A DNA stretch of 64,000 nt from Kribbella steppae (GCF_004342025.1 NZ_SLWN01000002.1:496001-560000), one strand, 5' to 3'. Shown: positions 26,357 through 37,265, numbered from the stretch's first letter. Notes: a model not told the origin generated them from the sequence alone. Program-made: numbers and translations.

Positions 26357-27021
26357 TTGACTGCGCTCCGGACCGCGCTGAGGTGTTCCCGCGCCCTGGT
26401 CGCGGCGAGCTCGGGGTCGCGGTCGCGGATGGCGTCGGCGATCGCCTCGTGCGCCGCCTGATCGTGGCGGTGGCGGTGCACCTGGTCGAGCTTCAGCATG
26501 TCGAGCATCGCCCGGCGGATCCGCGGTACGAAGGTGTCGAACAGTTCGGTCAGTACGGCGTTGTGCGCGGCGGTGACCACGGCCCGGTGGAAGGCCAGGT
26601 CCGCCTCGACGTACCAGTCGTCGGGTGACTTCTCGGAGGCCTTCTTCCGGTCCGTCAGTGTGTACCGGAAGTTCTTGAGATCGGCCGGCGTACGACGGCT
26701 TGCCGCCAGCCGGGCCGCCTCGGTCTCGATCGCAAGCCGCCCTTCCAGGACGTCGGTGATGTCGGCCTTGCGGAGGACCTTGTCCCAGTCCTCCGTGGCC
26801 TGATGCGCGATGACGAACACACCGGCGCCCTGGCGGCTCTCGAGCACCCGGCGGCCGGCCAGTTCACGGACCGCCTCGCGGATCGTCGACCGGCCGACAC
26901 CCAGCTGTGCGGCCAGCGTGGTCTCGCCCGGCAGCTTCTGGCCGAGCTGCCACTCGCCGCTGCCGATCCGGCGGAGGAGCTCCTCGGCCGCCTGCTCTGC
27001 GAGTGGGTGACGGCGGATCAT
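26353..27021 (-). CDS. FadR-subfamily GntR regulator
   Basis: 222 residues from ATG 27021. The winged helix is HPLAEQAAEELLRRIGSGEWQLGQKLPGETTLAAQLGVGRSTIREAVRELAGRRVLESRQGAGVFV. The C-terminal FCD domain has the metal/ligand histidines in ADLAFHRAVVTAAHN and HDQAAHEAIADAIRDRD. It faces leuA; CTCAG(N5)CTGAG at 27049-27063, over the leuA promoter, is a candidate site. Its effector, usually an organic or amino acid, is unknown. Confidence 0.92.
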   Translation of the reverse strand: MIRRHPLAEQAAEELLRRIGSGEWQLGQKLPGETTLAAQLGVGRSTIREAVRELAGRRVLESRQGAGVFVIAHQATEDWDKVLRKADITDVLEGRLAIETEAARLAASRRTPADLKNFRYTLTDRKKASEKSPDDWYVEADLAFHRAVVTAAHNAVLTELFDTFVPRIRRAMLDMLKLDQVHRHRHDQAAHEAIADAIRDRDPELAATRAREHLSAVRSAVN

Positions 27022-27048
27022 GCGGCTCAGTCTAGGGCGTCTGAAGTT

Positions 27049-27084
27049 CTCAGCTTGTCTGAGGAGTTGATCTCGGGTTAGCGT
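27049..27084 (+). promoter_or_regulatory. leuA promoter with overlapping palindrome
   Basis: TTGTCT (27055-27060) and TAGCGT (27079-27084) are 18 bp apart and place the start of transcription at or next to ATG 27092, so the leader peptide would be leaderless. CTCAG-CTTGT-CTGAG (27049-27063) covers the -35 and is a candidate site for the divergent FadR-type protein. Confidence 0.45.
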
Positions 27085-27091
27085 GTTCCGC

Positions 27092-27136
27092 ATGTCCTGG
27101 AACCTTCTCCTTCTTGGCCGCCACGGCGGGAGCTGA
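27092..27136 (+). CDS. leuA leader peptide with four consecutive Leu codons
   Basis: A 14-residue [17 protein letters not shown], ends at TGA 27134-27136. The four leucines use CTT CTC CTT CTT; CTT is rare in such GC-rich DNA. It lies 70 bp before leuA and is followed by alternative hairpins. This is the classic design of ribosome-mediated attenuation by leucine. It has no ribosome binding site and is probably translated from a leaderless transcript. Confidence 0.75.
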   Translation: MSWNLLLLGRHGGS

Positions 27137-27139
27137 TTC

Positions 27140-27245
27140 GACCGGCACCCCCACCGTGGAGTGCTGTCGCCTGCCGGTCTCAGTTGCGAGCCGAAGGAAG
27201 AGATCGATGGACTGGAACCGCCAGCAGCACTCCACCATGCCCAGC
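27140..27245 (+). promoter_or_regulatory. alternative hairpins of the leuA attenuator
   Basis: GACCGGC (27140-27146) can pair with GCCGGTC (27173-27179). GTGGAGTGCTG (27156-27166) can pair perfectly with CAGCACTCCAC (27235-27245), enclosing the leuA ribosome binding site and ATG 27207. The two helices cross, so they compete unless they form a pseudoknot. A third hairpin, CCGC-CACG-GCGG, overlaps the end of the leader ORF. Ribosome stalling at the Leu codons could shift the balance. Confidence 0.55.
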
Positions 27246-28568
27246 CACCGCTACCGCGACATCTTCGCGAAGGTGCCGGTCGCACCCGTCGACCGCGAGT
27301 GGCCGGACCGCCGGATCACCACCGCCCCGCTCTGGGTGCCGGTCGACCTGCGGGACGGCAACCAGGCGTTGGCCGACCCGATGGACCCCGAGCGCAAGCG
27401 TCGGTTCTTCGAGCTGATGGTTGCCATCGGCTACAAGGAGATCGAGGTCGGGTACCCGTCCGCCTCACAGACCGACTTCGACTTCGTCCGGCTGCTGGCG
27501 ACTGGTGATCTCGTGCCCGCCGATGTCACGGTCGTGGTCTTCACACCGGCCCGGCCGGAGTTGATCGAGCGGACCGTCGAGTCGATCGCCGGGATGCGCG
27601 GTCAGGTGGTCATCCACATGTACGCCGCCACGGCTCCGACCTGGCGGGACGTCGTACTGCGTCGTACCAAGGACGAACTGGCGTCGCTGATCTACGCCGG
27701 CGCCGAGGACATCCTGCGGCTCGCAGGTGCACAGGAGAACGTGCGGTTCCAGTTCTCGCCGGAGGTGTTCAACCTGACCGAGCCGGACTTCGTACTGGAG
27801 TTGAGCGATCAGCTGACCAAGCGGTGGGATGCGACGCCGGAGCGGCCGGTCATCCTCAACCTGCCCGCGACGGTCGAGGCCGCAACCCCGAACGTGTACG
27901 CCGACCAGGTCGAGTACATGGACAAGAACCTGCCCCGCCGCGACAGCGTCATCCTGTCGGTCCACCCGCACAACGACCGTGGCACCGGGATCGCCTGCGC
28001 GGAACTCGCCGTACTCGCCGGCGCGCAGCGGGTCGAGGGCTGCATCTTCGGCAACGGTGAACGCACCGGGAACGTCGACATCGCCACCCTAGCGCTCAAT
28101 CTGCACGCGCAGGGCGTCGACCCGATGATCGACTTCTCCGACATCGACGGGATCCGCGAGACGGTCGAGTACTGCACCCGGATGCCGATCCATCCACGGC
28201 ACCCGTACGTCGGGGACCTCGTCTACACGGCGTTCTCCGGGACCCATCAGGACGCGATCCGGAAGGGGTTCGCGGAACACCGGCGGCGGTCCTCCTCCGG
28301 CGGTGATGTGGCCTGGGATGTGCCTTATCTGGCGATCGATCCGGCCGATTTGGGTCGCGGGTACGAGGCCGTCGTACGGGTGAACAGCCAGTCGGGGAAG
28401 GGCGGGATCGCGCACGTGCTTGAGACGACGTACGGCGTACGTCTCTCGGCTCACCAGGAACGCGAGTTCGCGCGGCACGTGCAGCGCCGTACCGACGAGA
28501 CGGGCCGGGAGGCGAGTGCGGTGGAGCTGAAGGAACTGTACGAGGAGGTTTTCGGGTGCTCGAACTGA
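27207..28568 (+). CDS. leuA: 2-isopropylmalate synthase lacking the regulatory domain
   Basis: 453 residues from ATG 27207. The TIM-barrel catalytic domain is intact: [36 protein letters not shown] (metal histidines) and [37 protein letters not shown] is the linker subdomain. The protein stops at [11 protein letters not shown], just where the leucine-binding regulatory domain begins in M. tuberculosis LeuA (about 640 residues), so feedback inhibition by leucine should be absent. The end overlaps a truncated ABC ATPase gene by 13 bp. Expression is probably set by the leader peptide. Confidence 0.92.
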   Translation: MDWNRQQHSTMPSHRYRDIFAKVPVAPVDREWPDRRITTAPLWVPVDLRDGNQALADPMDPERKRRFFELMVAIGYKEIEVGYPSASQTDFDFVRLLATGDLVPADVTVVVFTPARPELIERTVESIAGMRGQVVIHMYAATAPTWRDVVLRRTKDELASLIYAGAEDILRLAGAQENVRFQFSPEVFNLTEPDFVLELSDQLTKRWDATPERPVILNLPATVEAATPNVYADQVEYMDKNLPRRDSVILSVHPHNDRGTGIACAELAVLAGAQRVEGCIFGNGERTGNVDIATLALNLHAQGVDPMIDFSDIDGIRETVEYCTRMPIHPRHPYVGDLVYTAFSGTHQDAIRKGFAEHRRRSSSGGDVAWDVPYLAIDPADLGRGYEAVVRVNSQSGKGGIAHVLETTYGVRLSAHQEREFARHVQRRTDETGREASAVELKELYEEVFGCSN

Positions 28569-28762
28569 AGGACGTCGACTTCGTCCGGGACGGCAAACTG
28601 CTGCTTGCCAGGGTGTCGTTGACGATCGGCGAAGGTGAGCGGTGGGCGCTGCTCGGGCCGAACGGGGCAGGCAAGAGCACACTGCTGGGTTTGTGCGGGG
28701 CGGTCACGCATCCGACCCGCGGGACCGTCGAGATCCTCGGCCTGCGCCTCGGCACCGTCTAA
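28556..28762 (+). pseudogene. truncated ABC transporter ATPase
   Basis: GTG 28556 with GAGGAGG opens a normal ABC ATPase start: [16 protein letters not shown], then Walker A GPNGAGKST (34-42) and THPTRGTVEILGLRLGTV, but a stop follows at residue 68. Signature motif, Walker B and H-loop are all missing. Full-length proteins of this type have roughly 250 residues. The break lies near 28755-28762; the DNA after it is unrelated and leads into a PH-like gene. Probably the remnant of a deletion. Confidence 0.75.
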
Positions 28763-28803
28763 AGTGACCTTGCTCCGGGGGGAGTCGAGGGCTGGGGGAT
28801 GCC

Positions 28804-29316
28804 ATGGCTGTGATGGGGGACGCGTCCGCCGAGGTGTGGGCCGAGGAACTGCGACGCACTGGTCGGGTGGTCTTTCCACAGCGACCGCGAGCCTTCGTGT
28901 TCAAGGCCGTCATCACCGTCTGGCCTGCCGTCATGGCGGTGAACGCGTCCCCCAGCATGCTGGAAGAGGGAGGCTTCTCCCGCGTCCTGGCGTTCTTTCT
29001 GTTCGCCTTGTTCATCGGCTCTGCCGGCTACCTCGTCTGGCAGGCAATCACCCGGCGGCCCGTTCTGACCGTCGATCGCGCAGGCATTCGCTCCGGCCGG
29101 AAGTTCATGCCCTGGATCGAAATCGGCGCGATCGGCATTCCCCACGGCCCCGGATTCCTCCAAACCCTCCCGATCATCCCGGCCAACGTCTGGGCCAAGG
29201 ACCTCACCCTCAGCCAGGAGAACGTTCGGGACGTTCTCGCTCTTGCCCGTTGGCTGGAGGAAGTACTGAAGGAGCAACGCCGCCTGGCCGTCACCGATGA
29301 CCTTGCGTCCGACTAG
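28804..29316 (+). CDS. two-helix membrane protein, PH-like, copy 2
   Basis: 170 residues from ATG 28804 (or ATG 28813). WAEELRRTGRVVFPQRPRAFVFK leads into two hydrophobic segments, then LVWQAITRRPVLTVDRAGIRSGRKFMPWIEIGAI and LTLSQENVRDVLALARWLEEVL. It is a paralogue of the protein at 25886, in the same orientation 2.9 kb away, with the FadR-leuA unit between them. Function unknown. Confidence 0.75.
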   Translation: MAVMGDASAEVWAEELRRTGRVVFPQRPRAFVFKAVITVWPAVMAVNASPSMLEEGGFSRVLAFFLFALFIGSAGYLVWQAITRRPVLTVDRAGIRSGRKFMPWIEIGAIGIPHGPGFLQTLPIIPANVWAKDLTLSQENVRDVLALARWLEEVLKEQRRLAVTDDLASD

Positions 29317-29352
29317 GACACGACGCAGATCCGCAACCCCTAGGCGGCCGGG

Positions 29353-30048
29353 TCAGGCGAGGCCGAGGCGTTTGGTGAGGCGGGGGCCTCGTTTGATTTT
29401 GATTTCGCCGAGGATGGCGGTGCCGCGGATGTGGAAGGTGGTCGGCTTGCCGGGGGTGCTGGGGCCGGCGGGGCCGGACTGTTGTTCGGAGACGGAGCCG
29501 AGGATGGGGTTGCTGTCGAGGTGGACGATTGCGTTCTGCGGGACGCGGATCTTCACGTCGGCCAGGATCGACTTCACCTCGACGTACACCTCGTCGTACG
29601 GAAGCTGGGCCTCGGTGTAGTCCAGGGTGATGTCGCCGAGGACGGCGTTGACCTCCTGGTGCTGGGGTGCGAGCCAGTTGCCGGTGCGCTTGGTCTCCGA
29701 CATGAACGCGTTGATCACCGGTCCCGTCTGGACCGTGACCCCGGCGTACTGCTGCGTGCTGACGGCCGGCACACCCGGAACGGCGAGGCCGTTCGGGAGG
29801 TCGGCGGTGATCTCGACCAGTTCGCCGTACGTCTTGGAGGCGAACAGGGTCTCGAGTCGCTCCTCGAGCTCGGCGTACGACAGCCGCCCCTCGGCCGCGG
29901 CCTCCCGCAGTACGTCGGCGACTTCCTCGCGCTCCAGGTCCGACACCCGGCGCCGCATCGCCAGCTCGTCACCGGTCAGTGGTGCCGGCGGCTGCGCGGG
30001 CACGGAATCCTGCGGTCGGTTGTCCTGGGGAACCTCATCCTGAGCCAC
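29353..30048 (-). CDS. DUF1707 and LiaF-like domain protein
   Basis: 231 residues. [55 protein letters not shown] (30-84) is a DUF1707 helical domain. The C-terminal half (about 115-231: [52 protein letters not shown]) is a repeated beta-strand LiaF-type domain. No membrane helix is seen. Such proteins are linked to cell-envelope stress in Firmicutes; the role here is inferred only by family. Confidence 0.87.
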   Translation of the reverse strand: MAQDEVPQDNRPQDSVPAQPPAPLTGDELAMRRRVSDLEREEVADVLREAAAEGRLSYAELEERLETLFASKTYGELVEITADLPNGLAVPGVPAVSTQQYAGVTVQTGPVINAFMSETKRTGNWLAPQHQEVNAVLGDITLDYTEAQLPYDEVYVEVKSILADVKIRVPQNAIVHLDSNPILGSVSEQQSGPAGPSTPGKPTTFHIRGTAILGEIKIKRGPRLTKRLGLA

Positions 30049-30202
30049 ACCAAAACCTTACGCGCGGGCACGGCGCACGGCAGCCAGGTGTCCTCCCCGA
30101 TTCAACCCTGATCCGATCCCTGAGGCTGGCCTAACCTCAGTCGGCAGGACGCGGCGAACTAGGCTTTGGGGAGTTCAGACCACTTGTGATGGAGGTACGC
30201 CG

Positions 30203-31867
<1,665 letters not shown>

Positions 31868-31938
31868 CATCTCGGTACTGCGAGGGTGCTTGACGACTGC
31901 CGGTGATCGCAGGACCCTCGGAAGCGGGGGTGGTGGGG

Positions 31939-32367
31939 ATGAGCCGACGGATGGCGCGGATGGGGAACCGGATCGGGGTGTGGATGTATCGCACCCTCGA
32001 CGGGCGGCTGGTCAGTGGCAGCAAGGACGTGCACGTCCTGATGCTGACCACGCCCGGCCGCCGGACCGGCGTACCGCACTCGACCTGCGTGCGGTACCTG
32101 GAACGGCCCGACGGACTACTGGTCTGGGGAACCGGCTCAGGGTCGAGGAGCGATCCGGACTGGTTCCGCAACCTGCGCGCGGTCGAGACGACCGACGTCC
32201 AGATCGGCGCGAAGCACCAGAACATGCATCCGCGCGAACTGACCGGCCAGGAACGTCAGACCGTCTGGACCGACGTCATCCTGGCCGAAGACCCACGCAT
32301 CGGCCGCTACGCCACCAAAGCAAAGCGCCCCATCCCGGTCGCCGTACTGGAACCCGTCGAGAGCTAG
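31939..32367 (+). CDS. F420-dependent nitroreductase family (DDN-like)
   Basis: 142 residues from ATG 31939 (an upstream GTG at 31903 is possible). LMLTTPGRRTGVPHSTCVRYLERPDGLLVWGTGSGSRSDPDWFRNLRA is the split beta-barrel signature of the Ddn family, which bind deazaflavin F420. The enzymes reduce quinones or nitro compounds with F420H2. Substrate unknown. The stop overlaps the stop of a small minus-strand gene by 2 bp. Confidence 0.87.
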   Translation: MSRRMARMGNRIGVWMYRTLDGRLVSGSKDVHVLMLTTPGRRTGVPHSTCVRYLERPDGLLVWGTGSGSRSDPDWFRNLRAVETTDVQIGAKHQNMHPRELTGQERQTVWTDVILAEDPRIGRYATKAKRPIPVAVLEPVES

Positions 32368-32522
32368 CCGGCCTGGGCTTCGACTGGGTCCGGGAGTCTG
32401 AGGAGGAGCATCTTGGCGGCCCGGACGACGTCGGCTTCGTTGTGGCCGAAGGCCTGGAGGTACGACCCAAGCGCGGATCGCAGTAGTCGCAGCTCCTCAG
32501 GTTGCAGCTCGATCGTGTACAT
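32364..32522 (-). CDS. small 52-residue protein
   Basis: ATG 32522 opens MYTIELQPEELRLLRSALGS and ends KMLLLRLPDPVEAQAG. The helical pattern ELQPEELRLLRSALGSYL resembles small actinobacterial proteins of unknown role. Codon use is normal with GC at third positions. A weak GGAA lies upstream. It is convergent with the DDN-like gene. Not proven to be expressed. Confidence 0.6.
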   Translation of the reverse strand: MYTIELQPEELRLLRSALGSYLQAFGHNEADVVRAAKMLLLRLPDPVEAQAG

Positions 32523-32578
32523 ATTTCCACGGTAAGTCCGAACCGGGAATTAAGAACCCCTCGTGACCCACCCGTTGT

Positions 32579-33115
32579 TCACGAGATCCAGGCGACATGG
32601 GCGAGGATCTCGGCGGCGACCTCCTCCGGGGCCCGGTCGTTGGTGACGGTGTGGTCCTGGATCGGCTCGTGGGTCGCGGCATGGTCCAGGGCGGCTTGGA
32701 GGTCCCACTCGGGTCCGCGGGTGGTCCGGGTACGCTCCGCGATCAGGTCCGGCGGAGTGACCACCCTGACCACCTGTACGTCGCAGTCCACCAACGCCGA
32801 GGTGTACGCCGCTCGGTGGTCGGCCGTGTCCACAGGACCACTGACGACCATGAAGCGGGCACCGGCGTCGCGGTAGGTGGTCCAGACCGCGGCGAGGTTG
32901 TGGACCCGCAACTGGTCGTGGAACGGCAGACCGGCGAGGTGAGCGCGACCGGCGACGGCCGGGCCTGGTCGACCCGCAGGGCCGAACTGGGCGACGGCGT
33001 CGAGGTCGAGCACCGCGGTCGGGTGGCGACGGGACGTCAGCAGACGACCGATGGCCTGGCCAAGGGTGGTCTTGCCGACCCCGATGCCACCGCTGAGCAG
33101 CAGAGCTTGCGGCAT
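32579..33115 (-). CDS. P-loop small-molecule kinase-like protein
   Basis: 178 residues from ATG 33115, 2 bp after the stop of the DUF402 gene. GGIGVGKTTLGQAIGRLL is the Walker A. VVSGPVDTADHRAAYTSAL and TPPDLIAERTRTTRGPEWDLQAALDHA look like the lid region of shikimate/gluconate-kinase-like NMP kinases. No substrate can be named. Likely in one operon with fumC and DUF402. Confidence 0.78.
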   Translation of the reverse strand: MPQALLLSGGIGVGKTTLGQAIGRLLTSRRHPTAVLDLDAVAQFGPAGRPGPAVAGRAHLAGLPFHDQLRVHNLAAVWTTYRDAGARFMVVSGPVDTADHRAAYTSALVDCDVQVVRVVTPPDLIAERTRTTRGPEWDLQAALDHAATHEPIQDHTVTNDRAPEEVAAEILAHVAWIS

Positions 33116-33117
33116 GG

Positions 33118-33807
33118 TCAACTGTGGAGCTCCTCGGCGATCAGGGTCGGTTGGTGTGTGGTCGGGGCCGTCGGCAGGCGCCAGTGAGCGGGCGCCGTCC
33201 AGGACTCCCAGCCGTCCGAGAACGGCGAGCCCCAGGCCTCGATCTCGCGAACCGCCGCATGCGCGTCGGCAATGATCCGGGCGGCCTCGGCGGAGGTGAA
33301 ACGACCCGCGGTCACCGCACCCTCCAGTTCGTCCTCGTCCTTCCACTCGATCGTCCGATCCGGGTGGATCCAGAGATCGAGGACATGATCGACGGTGCTG
33401 GTACGTCGACCAGCGACGTCCCGAACATGCGGCGCCTCGAGGTTCACATACCACCCGCGGAACGTGCCGTCTTCCGCCCAGAAGAGCCAGACCGACCACG
33501 GCTTGCCCGGTGGCAGCACCTTCAGGATCCCGGTGCCGCGCCAGACGTCGAGCTTCAGCACCCGCTCCTCGGTGAACATCGCGACCGGACCGGCGTACCT
33601 GGTCTCGCGGCCGTCGGTGAGCACCGGCTTGATCAGCGGCGTACCGGGCGCGAGCCAGGCGACCAGCCCGTCCTCGTCGTCTCGCACCACTGTCATCGGC
33701 CGGACGTTCGGTTTGTCCTCGTGCCGACCGGTCCCCTGGTACACCCACTCGATCACCGTGCCCGGCTCCCAGAAGCGCCCCGGCTCAGGCGCCGCCGCGG
33801 CCGTCAC
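33118..33807 (-). CDS. DUF402 (FomD-like) protein
   Basis: 229 residues. [15 protein letters not shown] starts the fold, and [47 protein letters not shown] has the acidic metal-binding pattern of DUF402. Members include FomD, a nucleotidyl-phosphonate hydrolase in fosfomycin synthesis, and nucleoside diphosphatases. The specific substrate is unknown. Its start overlaps the end of fumC by 4 nt. Confidence 0.85.
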   Translation of the reverse strand: MTAAAAPEPGRFWEPGTVIEWVYQGTGRHEDKPNVRPMTVVRDDEDGLVAWLAPGTPLIKPVLTDGRETRYAGPVAMFTEERVLKLDVWRGTGILKVLPPGKPWSVWLFWAEDGTFRGWYVNLEAPHVRDVAGRRTSTVDHVLDLWIHPDRTIEWKDEDELEGAVTAGRFTSAEAARIIADAHAAVREIEAWGSPFSDGWESWTAPAHWRLPTAPTTHQPTLIAEELHS

Positions 33808-35243
33808 GGCTGCGCCGGATTCTGGGCCGGATTCTGGGCCGACTCCTGGGCCGGCCGAGTCATCGAGAGAACGTCGAGCGCCGCGTCCAACTGCTCCTCG
33901 GTCAGATCGCCCTTCTCCACATGGCCATTCTCCATGACCACTTCGCGGATCGTCTTGCCCTGCTTGAGTGCGCTCTTCGCCACCGCGGCCGCGTTCTCGT
34001 ACCCGATGTAGCGGTTGAGCGGAGTCACGATCGACGGCGACGACTCGGCCAGCGCACGGGCGTGCTCGACGTTCGCGGTGATGCCGTCGACACAGCGCTC
34101 GGCCAGCAGGCGGGAACTGTTCGCCAGGAGGGTGATCGACTCGAGCAGGTTGCGCGCGATCACCGGGAGCATCACGTTGAGCTCGAAGTTGCCCCCGGCA
34201 CCGGCCACGGTGATCGTGGTGTCGTTGCCCATCACCTGGGCGGCGACCATCAGCGTCGCCTCGCAGATCACCGGGTTCACCTTGCCCGGCATGATGCTCG
34301 ACCCCGGTTGCAGGTCGGGCAACTGGATCTCGCCCAGCCCGGCCCGCGGCCCGGACCCCATCCAGCGCAGGTCGTTGCAGATCTTCGTCAGGCTGACCGC
34401 GATCGTCTTGAGCTGACCGGACAGCTCGACCAGCCCGTCCCGCGCCCCCTGCGCCTCGAAGTGATCCGCCGCCTCGCTCAGCTCCAAGCCGGTCCGGCGG
34501 TTCAGCTCGTCGATCACCTTGGCGGCGAACCCGGGTGGCGTGTTAATCCCCGTCCCGACCGCCGTACCTCCCAAGGGCAGCTCGGACACCCGGGGCAGCG
34601 TCGCACGGACCCGGTCTGCACCGCGACGGATCTGCATCGCGTACCCGTCGAACTCCTGCCCGAGCGTCACCGGCGTCGCGTCCATCAGGTGGGTCCGCCC
34701 GGACTTCACCACTTCGGCGAACTCGGATCCCTTGTCAGACAGGGATTGCGCCAACTGCTCGAGCGCCGGCAACAGATCCTGGACGACGCCCGCGGTGGCG
34801 GCGACGTGGATCGCCGACGGGAACGTGTCGTTACTGGACTGGGACGCGTTGACGTGGTCGTTCGGATGCACCTCGGTGCCGAGCTCGCGGCTGGCGAGTG
34901 TTGCGATCACCTCGTTGGCGTTCATGTTCGTCGACGTCCCCGAGCCGGTCTGGAACACGTCGATCGGGAACTCCGCGTCGTACTCCCCCGCGGCCACCTT
35001 GCTCGCGGCGGCGACGATCGCGTCGGCCTGCGCCTGGTCGATGACGCCGAGCTCGGCGTTCACCACGGCCGCCGAGGCCTTGATCTGCGCGAGCGCATGC
35101 ACGAGCGCCGGTGCCAGCGGCCGGCCGGAGATCGGGAAGTTCTCCACCGCACGCTGGGTCTGCGCCCGCCACAACGCGTCCCGAGGCACCTTGACCTCGC
35201 CCATCGTGTCGTGCTCGATCCTGAATTCCACGTTGTCACCCAT
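33804..35243 (-). CDS. fumC: class II fumarate hydratase
   Basis: 479 residues. Family signatures: [48 protein letters not shown] and the fumarase/lyase signature [11 protein letters not shown]. It is the iron-free, oxygen-stable homotetrameric enzyme. The C-terminus ends with a short [11 protein letters not shown] tail not typical of the family, whose coding DNA contains a 12-bp tandem duplication. It leads an operon with DUF402 and the P-loop gene. Confidence 0.96.
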   Translation of the reverse strand: MGDNVEFRIEHDTMGEVKVPRDALWRAQTQRAVENFPISGRPLAPALVHALAQIKASAAVVNAELGVIDQAQADAIVAAASKVAAGEYDAEFPIDVFQTGSGTSTNMNANEVIATLASRELGTEVHPNDHVNASQSSNDTFPSAIHVAATAGVVQDLLPALEQLAQSLSDKGSEFAEVVKSGRTHLMDATPVTLGQEFDGYAMQIRRGADRVRATLPRVSELPLGGTAVGTGINTPPGFAAKVIDELNRRTGLELSEAADHFEAQGARDGLVELSGQLKTIAVSLTKICNDLRWMGSGPRAGLGEIQLPDLQPGSSIMPGKVNPVICEATLMVAAQVMGNDTTITVAGAGGNFELNVMLPVIARNLLESITLLANSSRLLAERCVDGITANVEHARALAESSPSIVTPLNRYIGYENAAAVAKSALKQGKTIREVVMENGHVEKGDLTEEQLDAALDVLSMTRPAQESAQNPAQNPAQP

Positions 35244-35319
35244 ACCTGCAGAGTACGTCGCTCAGCGCTGTCGGCCCGCCCTGATAAACAAGCTTGTGGA
35301 CAACGACACAGGAGGACGG

Positions 35320-35697
35320 ATGGCGTTCACCCAGGCTTTCGAGATCACCCAGTGGGAGCAGGCGGCGTACGACGAAACGGGCAAGATCCAGCTCGGCCGG
35401 GCAACGGTCGGCAAGACCTTCACCGGCGGCGATCTCGAGGGGACCAGCTCCGCCGAGCTGCTGATGGTCGGGACCGGCGACGGGCCGGCGACGTACACAG
35501 CCGTCGAGCGCTTCACCGGCACACTGGCCGGCCGAACGGGCTCCTTCGTCATGGTGCACGGGGCAACGGCTGACCAGACGTCCTCACCGGGCAAGATCGT
35601 CGCGGCTGACGGCGACTTGACCGGCCTCACCGGCACGGTCGTCTACGAGCACGACGAACAGGGGCCGCGCCTGACCGTGGACTACAAGCTGCCCTGA
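35320..35697 (+). CDS. DUF3224 family protein
   Basis: 125 residues from ATG 35320 with GGAGG. The lipocalin-like DUF3224 barrel is shown by QAFEITQWEQAAYDE, GRATVGKTFTGGDLEGTSSAELLM, YTAVERFTGTLAGRTGSFVMVHGA and GTVVYEHDEQGPRLTVDYKLP. Function unknown. Starts 76 bp from the divergent fumC; its end overlaps the convergent methyltransferase gene by 16 bp. Confidence 0.9.
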   Translation: MAFTQAFEITQWEQAAYDETGKIQLGRATVGKTFTGGDLEGTSSAELLMVGTGDGPATYTAVERFTGTLAGRTGSFVMVHGATADQTSSPGKIVAADGDLTGLTGTVVYEHDEQGPRLTVDYKLP

Positions 35698-36329
35698 TAG
35701 ACGTAGTACGTCTCGGCCCGTCCCTGGAGATCGACGGGGACGGGCTTCACCTCGCACGCGCCGAAGACGGAGGTGACGACCGCCTCCAGGTCCGGAGACG
35801 CGGACGACGACCAGACTGTCAGTACGCCGCCAGCTCGTAGCTTGGATCGACAAGTGGTGACGAACGGGGAAGCGTAAACAGCCGAGTTCTCGTTGTACAC
35901 AAGGAAATCCGGCCCGTTGTCGACATCCAGCAGGATGCCGTCCAGCGACGCACCCTCCTGAGCAACCACCACATCGCGTACGTCGCCCAACACCACAGAC
36001 ACCCGCGGATCGTCCAGCACGGACGGCACCAACCCGGCACGCATCCACGAGACCACATCCGGCTCGATCTCCGCGACGACCACCTCACCCAGCCGCACAT
36101 CCCTCAACAGCGCGCGCACGGTGTAGCCGAGCCCCAGACCACCCACCAGCACGCGATCAGGACGCCGTACCGACGAGAGCACAGCCGACGCAAGCAACTC
36201 CTCGCTGGACGTCTCCACGTCGTCCATCACGAAGACGCCGTTCACCCGCAACTCCAGCGCCCCGTCATCCACGCGCCGCCGCAGCACGAGTTCCCCGCGC
36301 TCACTGACCGCCCGCGCCACCTCGCTCAC
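35682..36329 (-). CDS. spermidine-synthase-like methyltransferase-fold protein
   Basis: 215 residues from GTG 36329, chosen because GGAGG lies 7 nt upstream. VLVGGLGLGYTVRALL is the SAM/dcSAM-binding glycine loop, VVVAEIEPDVVSWMR is motif II, and LDGILLDVDNGPDFLV carries a DxD-like acidic pair as in spermidine synthases. The length is short for a real SpeE and the C-terminal half is abridged. May be an S-adenosyl-dependent methyltransferase. Confidence 0.78.
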   Translation of the reverse strand: MSEVARAVSERGELVLRRRVDDGALELRVNGVFVMDDVETSSEELLASAVLSSVRRPDRVLVGGLGLGYTVRALLRDVRLGEVVVAEIEPDVVSWMRAGLVPSVLDDPRVSVVLGDVRDVVVAQEGASLDGILLDVDNGPDFLVYNENSAVYASPFVTTCRSKLRAGGVLTVWSSSASPDLEAVVTSVFGACEVKPVPVDLQGRAETYYVYQGSL

Positions 36330-36566
36330 GGGCACATCCTCCCCCACCCCTTACGCCCGCAGAATCGAGGGCTAGAGGCCACAGTCAGAACGAGCGGCAG
36401 CGACCGCGTCCTCCGAATCCGCGTCCTCGGCCTCTGGTCTCCCGGCCACTCTCTGACCCAGCTAGCCCGCGTCCTCCGCAACGGCGGTCGGCGCGGCTGA
36501 GAGCACACCGTCCCAAGACCTGTGGGCGATAGGCCACAGATCTCCGGACGCAAGGAAAACGAGGGA

Positions 36567-37265
36567 TCAGTACCAGCCCTTTGCTTGGGAGTGGGCCCAG
36601 GCGGAGCAGGGGGAGTTGTAGCGGTCCTCGATGTAGTCGAGGCCCCACTTGATCTGGGTGACCGGGTTGGTGCGCCAGTCGGAGCCGTACGCCGCCATCC
36701 GGTTGCCGGGGAGGGCCTGCGGGATGCCGTACGCCGAGGAACTCGGGTTGTCGGCGTCGACGCGCCAGCGGGACTCCTTGTTCCACAGCTTCTCCAGGCA
36801 GCTGAACTGCCCCTCGCCCCAGCCGTGGTCGGGCAGGAGGTTCATCGCGACCTCCTTGGGAGTGCCCTCGAGCTTCTTCCGCTCGGCGTCCCGGCTGGCG
36901 CGCTCGTCGCTGGAGCTCTCGTTGGTCTTCCGCAGCGCCTCATACCGTCTCAGCGCGGCGTTCTTGGCGGCCCGCTTCACTTGGGCCTGGTCCTGCGCCG
37001 CCTTCCGGGCCTGCTCGACGGCCTCGAGCTGGTTGCGCAGCCGGGAGACCTCCTTGGCCTGCTCCTCGGCGCTGAGTGGCTTGACCGACGGGGTCTTGAC
37101 GGCGCGTGCCTTCTCGCTGTTCAGCACGGCCATCTCGGCCCGGCCTGACACCTGCTCCGAGGCATGACTGCTCCCGGGGGAGCTGAAGAGGTCGATACCC
37201 GCGACAACGGAGACGACGGCGATCCCAGTCACTGAGAGAGCCGCGAAGGAGCGCTTCGCTTTCAT
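36567..37265 (-). CDS. secreted lytic transglycosylase (SLT-like)
   Basis: 232 residues. A signal/anchor segment covers about 1-28, a charged coiled coil about 60-125. The C-terminal catalytic domain is CLEKLWNKESRWRVDADNPSSSAYGIPQALPGNRM, where the Glu of NKES is the catalytic acid, followed by TQIKWGLDYIEDRYNSPCSAW. It cleaves the glycan chains of peptidoglycan outside the cell. The coiled coil resembles those regulating cell-wall hydrolases. Direct repeats lie upstream. Confidence 0.9.
   Translation of the reverse strand: MKAKRSFAALSVTGIAVVSVVAGIDLFSSPGSSHASEQVSGRAEMAVLNSEKARAVKTPSVKPLSAEEQAKEVSRLRNQLEAVEQARKAAQDQAQVKRAAKNAALRRYEALRKTNESSSDERASRDAERKKLEGTPKEVAMNLLPDHGWGEGQFSCLEKLWNKESRWRVDADNPSSSAYGIPQALPGNRMAAYGSDWRTNPVTQIKWGLDYIEDRYNSPCSAWAHSQAKGWY

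Noticed and set aside
33921-35573. 550-codon plus-strand frame antisense to fumC
   Set aside because: fumC is unmistakable on the other strand; this frame has no recognisable motif.
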